Below are positions 6,883-15,282 of a stretch of DNA of 64,000 nucleotides, piece by piece. The notes beneath the pieces were generated by a model that saw only the letters and a list, made by a program, of their open reading frames with translations, was not told where the DNA came from and ran no database searches. Source of the DNA: an uncultured Salinimicrobium sp. Lineage in GTDB: Bacteria; Bacteroidota; Bacteroidia; Flavobacteriales; Flavobacteriaceae. Numbering within the stretch: the first letter of the stretch is position 1; each line of letters starts with the position of its first letter. The stretch covers positions 1-64,000 of the forward strand of contig CAMPKA010000007.1 in NCBI GenBank assembly GCA_946887075.1. The letters are read 5' to 3'. The position numbers and the translations under genes were made by a program.

Positions 6883-9834
6883 TTACCGCTCTTTTTCAGA
6901 GATGGAATCATAAAGAACCTGATGGATTTTTGTACGCGTGTCAAGTTCGTAAAGTCTATGGTTTTCCCGTGAAGGATGAACCCTGTTAGAGAGAAAAATG
7001 TAGAGCAAATCGTACCTGGGATCCATCCAGACCATGATTCCGGTAAAACCGGTATGGCCGTAACTTGCTTGAGAAGCCTCGGGCGCCGTGTTGTTTACCA
7101 CCCCAGCACTGTTTGGTCGGCGTTTGTCAAATCCAAGGGCTCGCCTGTTTTCGGATTCCGGAAAATATGTTTTGGTGAATTTCTCAAGTGTTTCCTCTTC
7201 AATATATCTTTTGCCGCCATATTCCCCCCCGTTGAGATACATCTGTAGGAGCTTTGCAAGGTCATTGGCGTTCCCGAATAATCCCGCGTGGCCCGATATC
7301 CCTCCCAACATGATCGCACCCTCGTCATGAACTGTATTATCGATAGGTTCATGTCGAAAATTGAAATCATTTTCTGTCGGTACAATGTCGTCCGCGGGAA
7401 ATTTTTCTAAGGGATTAAATGTAAGGGATGTGGCGCCGAGTGGTTCATAAAAAGTGGCATCCAGAAACTGCGAAAACTCCCGGCCTGTGATGTTGCTTAT
7501 TACCTCAGGGGCAAGGATAAAGAAAAAGTCGGAATAGACATACTTCTTCTCTTCAAGAAGAGGGCTCTTTCGAATTGCCTTCCGGATTTTTTCAGGATAA
7601 TTGCGATGGAGGAACATATTCCCGCTGATCCGGATTGGATAGCGAGCAGAAGAGTCCTTTTTTACCGTCCACCATTTATAGCTGCCATTCCTTCTAAGCA
7701 TGTTTTTCCAGAAAGGGATCCAAGGCTGAAATCGGGCCTGGTGGGTAAGGATATCCGAATACGGAATATCTGCCTTGTTCGATCCTCTGAATTTCGGCAG
7801 ATGGTCGGCCAAGGTTTGATTCAAATGGAATTTATCCTCATCGTATAATTTCATCAATGCAGGCATAGTGGCAGAAATCTTTGTCACCGAAGCCAAATCG
7901 TAAAGATCGGTCTTCTCTACCTGGATAGTATCATGATATACATGCTCCCCGTAAGCCTTCCAAAAAATCACCTTTTGATCCTTAGCAACGAGGATTACTC
8001 CTCCCGGTGTAGCCTTGACGGCTAATGCCTCGCGCATCAAGGAATCTATGCCCCGGTTCAAAATATCTGAATTCATGCCAACGGCTTCGGGCACTCCATA
8101 GCTTAGCCTGAAATCTCCCTCAATGTCGATACCATCTCCTTCCTGGAATTTTTCCCCAACGCTCACCGGGAGTTTTCCCGTCGCACCAATCCCCCCGAAG
8201 ATGAGCTGCGCCGCCACCTGTTCGGTGAGTTCAGAATCCTGATAGGTCAAAAGCAGTGCCGGCGCCTCCTCAATATCCTCGATCTTATTCATGGAATATG
8301 GATTCTTGAAAAAACTCACTATGGTATTATCTTTCTCAGAAAGGTCAGAAATCAGTTCCGTCACAGCTTCAGAGAAAATAAGCTGATTGCGGGGAAACTT
8401 ACTGTGGTCGTGAATCCCGAGGATCACCAGGTCAAATCCTTCAAGGCTGTCCTTCACTTCGGCTAGTTTTTGTTCACCGGCATCCGAGGGAACCTGAAAG
8501 TGGTTGACCCTGGTATACAAATCAAGGGCCTCCTGAAATGCAGTAACATCTTCTGAACCTATGGAAACTGAGGCTATTTTTCGATCCTTCAGATCCAGCA
8601 ATGGCAGTAAATTTCCCTCATTTCTTAGAACGGTGAGGGAAGCTTCTACCAGCTGCTGCTGGAGCAGCTTTGCGGCAGGAGAATTCAACTTTTTGATCAA
8701 ATTCCTGGTCTTGGTTTTTTTGTAATGATCAAGCCCCACCCATTGTTTCACTGCCAGAACTTTTCGTACCCTCCGATCTAATTCCTCTTCGGAAATCAAT
8801 CCATCTCGGATAGCGTTTTTAATTTCAGCAATCGCCTTGGGAACATCCTCAGTGAATTCCAGCAGGTCATTTCCGGCGAGAATAGCATCTTTGTCGACCA
8901 CTCCTGGAGGATTGCCCTCTGTAACTCCTTTCATATTCATAGCGTCTGTCACCACAAGTCCTTCAAAGCCCATCTTTTCTTTTAGAAGCTCCGTAACAAT
9001 TGGATAAGACAAAGTAGAAGGAATTCCGGTGGAGTCCAGTGCCGGAATATTAAGATGGGCTACCATAACCCCGCCCACACCGGCCTTAATAATTTCTCTG
9101 AAGGGATATAACTCAAGAGAATCCAGGCGCTCAATTGAATGGTTTATTTGTGGCAGCGCGTAGTGCGAATCCGTCGAAGTGTCTCCGTGTCCTGGAAAGT
9201 GTTTGGCCGTGGTAAGGATATTCTGGTCCTGCATTCCCTCCATGTAGGCAATAGACTTTCTGGCAACATTGAATTTATTTTCCCCGAAGGACCTGTAATT
9301 GATCACGGGATTTTCCGGATTATTATTGACATCGACTACCGGAGCAAAATTCGCATGTAGCCCTACCATCCGGATCTGCCGGGCAATCTCTTTCCCCATC
9401 TGGTAGAGCAATTCCTCATCCTGAACCGCTCCTAATGCCATTTGGAAAGGAAAACTGATCGTCGTATCGAGCCTCATTCCCAAACCCCATTCCGCATCTA
9501 TGGCTCCTAACAGTGGCACCTCAGAGGCTTCCTGGTAGGCATTCATCAGTTTTACCTGTTTTATGGGATCTCCCTGAAAAAAGATGAGTCCGCCAATCTT
9601 TTGTTCCCGGATCAATTTCAGAAGTTCCTGTTTGTGTTCTTTGTCACGGTTAGAGTAAGCAGCCACCATGATGAGCTGCCCGATTTTTTCTTCAAGACTG
9701 AGCTTATTCAGAACAGAATCGGTCCATTTACTTCCTATGTATTGCAGGAATGGTGGCCCCTGATCTTGTTGGGCTTGTCCAGAAATGAAAAAGAAAAGAA
9801 AAGGTATTAACGGAATGAAAAATTTCCTGTTCAT
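6883..9834 (-). CDS. GH3 beta-N-acetylglucosaminidase fused to a serine beta-lactamase-like domain
   Basis: A secreted protein of 983 residues if started at the ATG at 9834; an upstream in-frame start at 9873 would overlap nagX and put extra residues before the signal peptide. After a signal peptide (1-21, ending GQAQ), a GH3 catalytic domain (about 35-370) has the NagZ-type signature KHFPGHGDTSTDSH (211-224) with the acid/base His/Asp loop, and nucleophile Asp297 in VVTDAMNMKG. A GH3 C-terminal domain follows (about 395-580). A class C beta-lactamase/esterase-like domain (about 590-983) carries S649-x-x-K652 (SVTK), YSD and a GHTGFTG loop. NagZ-type enzymes release GlcNAc from muropeptides. 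The second domain may be a DD-peptidase or esterase; its substrate is unknown. It is probably cotranscribed with nagX, 7 bases upstream. Confidence 0.88.
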   Translation of the reverse strand: MNRKFFIPLIPFLFFFISGQAQQDQGPPFLQYIGSKWTDSVLNKLSLEEKIGQLIMVAAYSNRDKEHKQELLKLIREQKIGGLIFFQGDPIKQVKLMNAYQEASEVPLLGAIDAEWGLGMRLDTTISFPFQMALGAVQDEELLYQMGKEIARQIRMVGLHANFAPVVDVNNNPENPVINYRSFGENKFNVARKSIAYMEGMQDQNILTTAKHFPGHGDTSTDSHYALPQINHSIERLDSLELYPFREIIKAGVGGVMVAHLNIPALDSTGIPSTLSYPIVTELLKEKMGFEGLVVTDAMNMKGVTEGNPPGVVDKDAILAGNDLLEFTEDVPKAIAEIKNAIRDGLISEEELDRRVRKVLAVKQWVGLDHYKKTKTRNLIKKLNSPAAKLLQQQLVEASLTVLRNEGNLLPLLDLKDRKIASVSIGSEDVTAFQEALDLYTRVNHFQVPSDAGEQKLAEVKDSLEGFDLVILGIHDHSKFPRNQLIFSEAVTELISDLSEKDNTIVSFFKNPYSMNKIEDIEEAPALLLTYQDSELTEQVAAQLIFGGIGATGKLPVSVGEKFQEGDGIDIEGDFRLSYGVPEAVGMNSDILNRGIDSLMREALAVKATPGGVILVAKDQKVIFWKAYGEHVYHDTIQVEKTDLYDLASVTKISATMPALMKLYDEDKFHLNQTLADHLPKFRGSNKADIPYSDILTHQARFQPWIPFWKNMLRRNGSYKWWTVKKDSSARYPIRISGNMFLHRNYPEKIRKAIRKSPLLEEKKYVYSDFFFILAPEVISNITGREFSQFLDATFYEPLGATSLTFNPLEKFPADDIVPTENDFNFRHEPIDNTVHDEGAIMLGGISGHAGLFGNANDLAKLLQMYLNGGEYGGKRYIEEETLEKFTKTYFPESENRRALGFDKRRPNSAGVVNNTAPEASQASYGHTGFTGIMVWMDPRYDLLYIFLSNRVHPSRENHRLYELDTRTKIHQVLYDSISEKER

Positions 9835-9841
9835 TAAGATG

Positions 9842-10987
9842 CTATATTTTGATGTAAATTTTATTTCGGTCAAGCCAGTACCCCAGAAGCCACATTAAGA
9901 GCATATAGGAGAACGCAAAAGCAAGCGAGGCATTGTAATCCGTCAGCCAGCTAAGGTAGCCATTTTGATAGATCCAGGTTTTGGAACTGGTTCCATCGAC
10001 TCTCAGGAGATTCATGGTCATTACTCCGATTCCGGACATCACAAAAATGAACAACGGGTTTTTCCCAAACACCTGAAAAAAATAGGTCCATTTTTTAATG
10101 TTCAGGACTTCGATCACCAAGATCAATACGGAGATTATCAACATATCCCAACCGACGGTAAGAAGAACATAAGAACTGGTCCACAGGGGTTTATTAATGG
10201 GAAAAACAATATCCCACACCTGTCCCGCTACGACAAGAAAGGAACCGCTTGCGGCCAGGAGAAGAATCTTTTCAATTCGATCTCCCTCCTTCTGAAGAAA
10301 CAATCCGACAAAATATCCTGCAATCACATTTACGGTAGCTGGGATAGTGCTGAGCAACCCTTCTGGATCAAAAGGAATCCCAAAGCCGTTCCAAAGATTT
10401 TCTGGAGGAATGAACAAAAGGTCGAATTTCAAGGCTGCGTTTCCTTCCAAGGAATATGGTGCAGCAGGGTCTCCATACCAGTAAAGAATACCCCAGTAAG
10501 CCAAAAGGGCCGCAACAGACAACAGAAGGATTTTAAAGCGATTGAGATATCTCACCACAAGTGATGCAATGAGATAGCAAAGGGCAATCCGCTGAAGGAC
10601 TCCCATTATTCTCATTTGTGAAAGATCCTTGAATACCAGGTCATTCTCCATCCACCGCACGAAGGGGAAGGCACTTAAAAACAGCCCTATGGCAAAAATG
10701 AAAAAACTCCTTCTCAGGACCTTTTGAAGGAACTCCCCTTCACTTCTGTCAGCAAATTTTCGCATTGAAAAACTCATGGCATTACCCACCACGAAAAGAA
10801 AAGTGGGAAAAACAAGATCAGTGATTGTGAATCCATGCCAGGCAGCATGTCTAAAAGGAGCATAAATAGTGCCCCAGCTTCCGGGGGTATTCACCAGCAC
10901 CATCAGGGCGATAGTTAGACCCCGAAGAACGTCGAGAGACAAATACCGCTTTGGGGTTAATGGGGCAGTGGAAATCGTGTTAGACAT
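9842..10987 (-). CDS. nagX: NagX-like transmembrane acyltransferase (DUF5009 / HGSNAT family)
   Basis: A 381-residue integral membrane protein with about ten helices. The N-terminal RYLSLDVLRGLTIALMVLVN and the TPGSWGTIYAPFRHAAWHG loop are hallmarks of the family of heparan-alpha-glucosaminide N-acetyltransferase and of bacterial NagX; the loop His is the likely acetyl carrier. In Bacteroidota and Shewanella such genes sit in GlcNAc or chitin regulons, where the protein is thought to acetylate glucosamine residues across the inner membrane. Here it would return non-acetylated wall sugars to forms that GH3 or GH20 can cut. Exact substrate is inference. It is divergent from the ROK regulator. 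Confidence 0.82.
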   Translation of the reverse strand: MSNTISTAPLTPKRYLSLDVLRGLTIALMVLVNTPGSWGTIYAPFRHAAWHGFTITDLVFPTFLFVVGNAMSFSMRKFADRSEGEFLQKVLRRSFFIFAIGLFLSAFPFVRWMENDLVFKDLSQMRIMGVLQRIALCYLIASLVVRYLNRFKILLLSVAALLAYWGILYWYGDPAAPYSLEGNAALKFDLLFIPPENLWNGFGIPFDPEGLLSTIPATVNVIAGYFVGLFLQKEGDRIEKILLLAASGSFLVVAGQVWDIVFPINKPLWTSSYVLLTVGWDMLIISVLILVIEVLNIKKWTYFFQVFGKNPLFIFVMSGIGVMTMNLLRVDGTSSKTWIYQNGYLSWLTDYNASLAFAFSYMLLMWLLGYWLDRNKIYIKI

Positions 10988-11009
10988 TTTTCCTTATTTG
11001 GTGGCATGC

Positions 11010-11039
11010 TAAAGATATAATTTTTTGTTTAATCAAACA
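11010..11039 (-). promoter_or_regulatory. Candidate nagX promoter overlapped by an inverted repeat
   Basis: On the minus strand TTTG, 16 bases, TATCTTTA gives a near-consensus promoter. The -33 box lies inside the inverted repeat TGTTT-aatc-AAACA (11026-11039). The half sequence TGTTTAATC recurs exactly at 11101-11109, 75 bases away and 12 bases before the ROK regulator start. This layout looks like paired operators for the divergent ROK protein, which is inference. Confidence 0.45.
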
Positions 11040-11120
11040 TCTTTTATAAAAATTTCGAATAAGTCATCTTTTTGTTCTTTTTTTTTTACATTTAGCTCTC
11101 TGTTTAATCCTTAAAAACTT

Positions 11121-12404
11121 ATGCTCCGTCCCTTTCTTAAAATCTCCCCCACGACGGGAATAGAACCGCTCACTGCTGTGGAGAGAAAGCAATACCTTCA
11201 GAAAGTAGACATTCTGGAATGTCTGTACTTTCAGGGGGAAAAATCGAACAGCGAGATCTGTTCTACCTTAAGTATCAGTTCCCCTACCTCACTCAGGCTG
11301 TTGAATCAGCTGATCGATGACGGCCTCATAAAAAAGGAGGGTTATGGGATATCAATAGGAGGCCGAAAACCGGATCTCTACCGGCTGGAGGAGGACATTT
11401 TTTATGTACTCAGCATTCAGGTGGACCAGACAAAAGTTCAAATGGTCCTTTATGACAACCATAACAGAAAGGTTCGTGCCGCTGAAGAGATCCACTATCG
11501 CATTGAAAAGGAACTCAATAACATCGATCATCTCTTCCAAGTGGCACATACCATGATCGTGGAATCTGAAATCGATTCGGAAAAGCTCATCGGCATCGGG
11601 GTAAGCATGCCAGGACTGGTCTCTTCACGAGAGGGCAAAAACTTCACTTATTTCCTGACCGGACAGGAATCCGATTCCCTTCAGGAGATCTTGAAAAACA
11701 AGTTTCAAAAGCCGGTGTATATCTTGAATGACGCCAAGAGTGCCTGCATCGCGGAAAAGCATTTCGGACTCGCTGACGATCGCAAGAATGTTCTAGTTAT
11801 ATCCATGGACTGGGGAATTGGTCTAGGAATCATCCTGGATGGTAAAATGATCGAAGGAGCCTCTGGTTTCGCCGGAGAATTCGGACATATTCCACTTGTT
11901 GAAGGTGGGAAATTGTGTCACTGCGGAAAAAGAGGATGCCTGGAAACAGTGGCTTCCGGAATGGCCCTAACCGAAATGGCACGCAAAGGGCTGAAACAGG
12001 GAGAACATTCGGTTCTAAGTCAAAACTTCAGGAAGAATCCGGAACTTCTTAATCCTAAGAACATAATAGAAGCGGCCAACAAAGGAGATCAATTTGCAAT
12101 CAAGATCCTTTCCGAAGTAGGTATCAATCTCGGAAAGGGAATCGCCATTCTCATCCAGATCTTTAATCCTGAACTAATTATTATTGAAGGAAAGTTCGCG
12201 GCGGCTGATCAGTTCATTACCACGCCGATCCAGCAGTCTGTAAATACCTATTGTATGGCACAGCTGCGGGAAAAAACGGAGATCGCATTATCTAATCTGG
12301 GAGAGGATTCTGTTTTGCTCGGATCTGTTGCAGCCGTGATGGAAAAGGTTTTCGAAAAACATTTCCGATCCTCCGAAAGTTTGCCCCAAATACAACGAAA
12401 TTAA
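11121..12404 (+). CDS. ROK-family (NagC/Mlc-type) transcriptional regulator
   Basis: A 427-residue protein. A winged helix-turn-helix occupies about residues 25-90 (ILECLYFQGEKSNSEICS, then ISSPTSLRLLNQLIDDGLI). The ROK domain runs from about 93 to 415 and has the structural zinc motif CHCGKRGCLE and GEFGHIPL. The nucleotide-binding loop of ROK kinases (DxGGT) is replaced by QVDQTKVQ, so it is most likely a sugar-sensing repressor and not a kinase. NagC and Mlc relatives respond to GlcNAc-6-P or to transport state; here an amino-sugar phosphate is the likely effector. It heads the rightward operon and faces nagX across a region with a repeated 9-bp motif. Confidence 0.85.
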   Translation: MLRPFLKISPTTGIEPLTAVERKQYLQKVDILECLYFQGEKSNSEICSTLSISSPTSLRLLNQLIDDGLIKKEGYGISIGGRKPDLYRLEEDIFYVLSIQVDQTKVQMVLYDNHNRKVRAAEEIHYRIEKELNNIDHLFQVAHTMIVESEIDSEKLIGIGVSMPGLVSSREGKNFTYFLTGQESDSLQEILKNKFQKPVYILNDAKSACIAEKHFGLADDRKNVLVISMDWGIGLGIILDGKMIEGASGFAGEFGHIPLVEGGKLCHCGKRGCLETVASGMALTEMARKGLKQGEHSVLSQNFRKNPELLNPKNIIEAANKGDQFAIKILSEVGINLGKGIAILIQIFNPELIIIEGKFAAADQFITTPIQQSVNTYCMAQLREKTEIALSNLGEDSVLLGSVAAVMEKVFEKHFRSSESLPQIQRN

Positions 12405-12416
12405 TTTTTGCTCAAA

Positions 12417-14336
12417 ATGCCAAGACTCAATCTACTTGAAGAAACAAGATTTGAAAAAGTACCGGTAACCGTTTATAAGAACGAGCATATCGCTTCCAGA
12501 AAAGTGGCCTTACGAATCGCAGATCTGATCCGAAGGAAACAGGAAGACGGCGACAACGCAGTTCTGGGCCTGGCCACCGGCGCCACACCTGTAGAAGTCT
12601 ATGCCGAACTGGTGAGAATGCACAGGGAAGAAGGACTGAGTTTCAAAAATGTCATCACGTTCAATCTCGATGAGTATTACCCGATGCAGCCTTCCTCGCG
12701 GCAAAGCTATGTCACCTTTATGTATGAAAATCTTTTTGATCATATCGACATTCCAAAAGAAAACATCCATATCCCTGACGGGACTCTCCCTAAGGAAGAT
12801 ATCGCAGATTATTGCATCGATTATGAGAACAAGATCGGAGCATTCGGCGGCCTGGACCTCCAGATACTGGGGATCGGCCGTACCGGGCATATCGGCTTTA
12901 ATGAGCCCGGATCTGCTCCGAATTCCGGAACCCGTCTCGTAACGCTTGATGACCTAACCAGGCGTGATGCCTCGAGAGATTTCGGCGGCAAAGAAAACGT
13001 ACCAACAAAGGCCATTACAATGGGGATCGGTACTATTTTCAAGGCCCGAGAAATCATATTGATGGCCTGGCACACCAAAAAGGCGGAAATCATCAAAAAA
13101 GCTGTTGAAGGAGAAATTTCAGGAGAGGTTCCTGCAACCTACCTTCAACTTTCGGACAACACTGAGTTTGTTCTGGATGAAGATGCAGCATCAGCGCTTA
13201 CCAGGTTTAATACCCCCTGGCTCGTAAAAGACTGCTTATGGACCCCGGAATTAATCAAAAAAGCCGTAATCTGGCTTTCTGGGGCGGTAAACAAGCCTAT
13301 TCTTAAGCTTACCGAGGAGGATTACAATAACAATGGTATGGCGCAGCTTGCCACTGAGATGGGACCTGCTTATGATATCAACATTCACGTCTTCAATAAA
13401 TTACAGCACAGTATTACCGGATGGCCGGGAGGGAAACCCAATGCAGATGATTCACAACGCCCAGAAAGAGCAGAACCCGCAAGAAAACGATCTCTCATCT
13501 TTTCCCCGCATCCTGATGACGATGTCATCTCCATGGGCGGCACTTTCATCAGGCTAGTAGACCAGGGCCACGATGTGCACGTGGCATATCAGACCTCCGG
13601 GAATACTGCCGTCTGGGATACCGATGTCCTCCGTTATATGGAATTCGCCATCGATTTTGAGCGGAGCCTGGAAAGGGATGTTTCCCAGCTCGAGAAGAAC
13701 TACGACGAGATGCGTCATTTTATCTCCAGCAAAGAACCAAATGATGTAGATATCCCCACCATCCGAGATGTCAAGGCTTTTATACGAAAATCCGAAGCCA
13801 TCGCGGGTGCCCGGTACGCTGGTCTTACCGATGAAAAAATTCATTTCATGGCCCTTCCTTTCTATGAGACCGGAAAAACGGTTAAAAGACCAGTAACCGA
13901 CAAAGATGTGGAGATGACCAAGGAATTGCTTCAGACAATAAAGCCACACCAGGTTTTCGCCGCTGGAGATTTTGCTGATCCGCATGGGACCCATCTGGTT
14001 TGCTTTAATATCATCATAGAAGCCCTGAAGCAATTGCGGGAGACGGAACCCTGGACCAAAGATTGTTGGTTGTGGATGTACCGGGGCGCCTGGCACGAAT
14101 TTGAAATTCATGAGATCGAAATGGCTGTCCCGCTCTCTCCACAGGAAGTCGAGCGGAAGAAATTTGCCATTTTTCAGCACCAGTCGCAGAAAGACCGTCC
14201 GGTTTTTCCCGGTGATGACGAGCGAGAGTTTTGGGTGCGTGCCCGGGAAAGGAATCGGGAGACTGCGGTAAAGTACCACAATCTTGGTCTCGCCGACTAC
14301 GAAGCCATGGAGGCGTTTGTCAAATGGAAATTCTAA
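12417..14336 (+). CDS. nagB: Glucosamine-6-phosphate deaminase fused to a PIG-L/LmbE deacetylase domain
   Basis: A 639-residue protein from the ATG at 12417 (a TTG at 12408 is in frame but less likely). The N-terminal domain (about 15-270) is NagB: phosphate loop GLATGATP, catalytic Asp85 in NLDEYYP, and LGIGRTGHIGFNEPGS (151-166) with His158. It turns GlcN-6-P into fructose-6-P and ammonia. The C-terminal domain (about 355-635) is PIG-L/LmbE: zinc motif SPHPDDD (His365, Asp367, Asp368) and a late DPHGTH. PIG-L enzymes deacetylate GlcNAc groups, so the fusion could supply the NagA step, for which no classical gene is in the window. Similar fusions exist in Bacteroides; the activity of the second half is inference. 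Cytosolic. Confidence 0.9.
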   Translation: MPRLNLLEETRFEKVPVTVYKNEHIASRKVALRIADLIRRKQEDGDNAVLGLATGATPVEVYAELVRMHREEGLSFKNVITFNLDEYYPMQPSSRQSYVTFMYENLFDHIDIPKENIHIPDGTLPKEDIADYCIDYENKIGAFGGLDLQILGIGRTGHIGFNEPGSAPNSGTRLVTLDDLTRRDASRDFGGKENVPTKAITMGIGTIFKAREIILMAWHTKKAEIIKKAVEGEISGEVPATYLQLSDNTEFVLDEDAASALTRFNTPWLVKDCLWTPELIKKAVIWLSGAVNKPILKLTEEDYNNNGMAQLATEMGPAYDINIHVFNKLQHSITGWPGGKPNADDSQRPERAEPARKRSLIFSPHPDDDVISMGGTFIRLVDQGHDVHVAYQTSGNTAVWDTDVLRYMEFAIDFERSLERDVSQLEKNYDEMRHFISSKEPNDVDIPTIRDVKAFIRKSEAIAGARYAGLTDEKIHFMALPFYETGKTVKRPVTDKDVEMTKELLQTIKPHQVFAAGDFADPHGTHLVCFNIIIEALKQLRETEPWTKDCWLWMYRGAWHEFEIHEIEMAVPLSPQEVERKKFAIFQHQSQKDRPVFPGDDEREFWVRARERNRETAVKYHNLGLADYEAMEAFVKWKF

Positions 14337-14348
14337 AGCTTTAAGAAA

Positions 14349-15272
14349 TTGAAACGTTTTCGAAGGGTTACATTGTCTTTAATAATCGGGGTCATCGCCT
14401 ATTCCTGTGGCAGTAACCCCTACTCCAGGACAAATCGGGTGCATAAGCAACGGGTCAAAGAGCTCACTGCCGAGCTAAGGGAATTTCCGCCCGAGCGAGC
14501 AGAACTTCCGGATAGCCTGAATTTCGCGGATAGCTGGGTAGGTACCACCAACTTCAGCCTTAGAAGGCCAAATTTTGTGATCATTCACCATACCGCACAG
14601 GATTCCGTTGAGCAGACTTTAAGAACCTTTACGCTTCCAAGGACGTCTGTAAGTTCCCACTACGTAATCAGTGAAGACGGTGAGATCTACCAGATGCTCG
14701 ACGACCATTTCCGGGCCTGGCATGCCGGAACCGGAGAATGGGGGAATACCAATGACCTCAATTCTTCCTCAATTGGAATTGAGCTGGATAACGATGGTTT
14801 TGAGCCGTTTTCTGTCGCACAAATCGAAAGCCTTCTGAAATTGCTAGGCATGCTCAAGGAAAAATACAACATCCCAACTGCTAATTTCATTGGGCATTCT
14901 GACATCGCCCCTACTCGCAAAGTAGATCCAAATCCTTATTTTCCTTGGAAGACGCTTGCTGAGGAAGGTTTCGGGCTGTGGTACGATCAGCATATTCTGG
15001 AGGAGAATCCCATAGAAAAAAATCTGCCGCAGGTTCCTGGAGAACTGGATAGACAAAGCGCTACCGACTCTATTCCAGCACAAAGGGCAAATCCTAAACC
15101 ATATTTGCAAATGGATCCCGAGATGGCACTTCGGATAATCGGGTACGACACAGAAAACCTCGACGCTGCTATCAAAGCCTTTAAGCTGCACTTTATTCAA
15201 CAAGAGGTTAATGCCGAACTGACAGAACGAGACCTGAAAATCCTTCACAATCTCTATCAAAAGTACATGTAA
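14349..15272 (+). CDS. N-acetylmuramoyl-L-alanine amidase, AmpD/AmiD-like lipoprotein
   Basis: A 307-residue amidase_2 protein with a lipoprotein signal (lipobox AYSC, Cys20), so it should sit in the outer membrane or at the cell surface. Zinc ligands are His80 or His81 (VIIHHTAQDS), His183 (IGHSDIAPTR) and Asp193 (VDPNPYFPW); the His-Asp spacing of ten matches AmpD 154/164. SSIGIELDN carries the conserved Glu. It cuts the MurNAc-L-Ala amide bond and frees stem peptides. The C-terminal part (about 240-307) resembles a peptidoglycan-binding helical domain as in AmiD. Start is TTG, 12 bases after nagB. It is followed after 10 bases by the amidase-NamZ fusion. Confidence 0.88.
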   Translation: MKRFRRVTLSLIIGVIAYSCGSNPYSRTNRVHKQRVKELTAELREFPPERAELPDSLNFADSWVGTTNFSLRRPNFVIIHHTAQDSVEQTLRTFTLPRTSVSSHYVISEDGEIYQMLDDHFRAWHAGTGEWGNTNDLNSSSIGIELDNDGFEPFSVAQIESLLKLLGMLKEKYNIPTANFIGHSDIAPTRKVDPNPYFPWKTLAEEGFGLWYDQHILEENPIEKNLPQVPGELDRQSATDSIPAQRANPKPYLQMDPEMALRIIGYDTENLDAAIKAFKLHFIQQEVNAELTERDLKILHNLYQKYM

Positions 15273-15282
15273 AAGCACCGCA

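Noticed and set aside
6883..9834. The beta-lactamase-like domain as an antibiotic-resistance gene
   Set aside because: It is fused to a GH3 glycosidase, has YSD instead of YxN and sits in a wall-sugar locus; a catabolic role is more likely.
9965..10564. A 199-codon plus-strand frame
   Set aside because: Antisense shadow of the NagX-like gene, with a His/Gln-rich product unlike any family.
11121..12404. ROK protein as the missing MurNAc or GlcNAc kinase
   Set aside because: It carries a DNA-binding domain and lacks the DxGGT phosphate-binding loop.
13554..14279. A 241-codon minus-strand frame
   Set aside because: Antisense to the PIG-L domain of the NagB fusion; no domain or start context.
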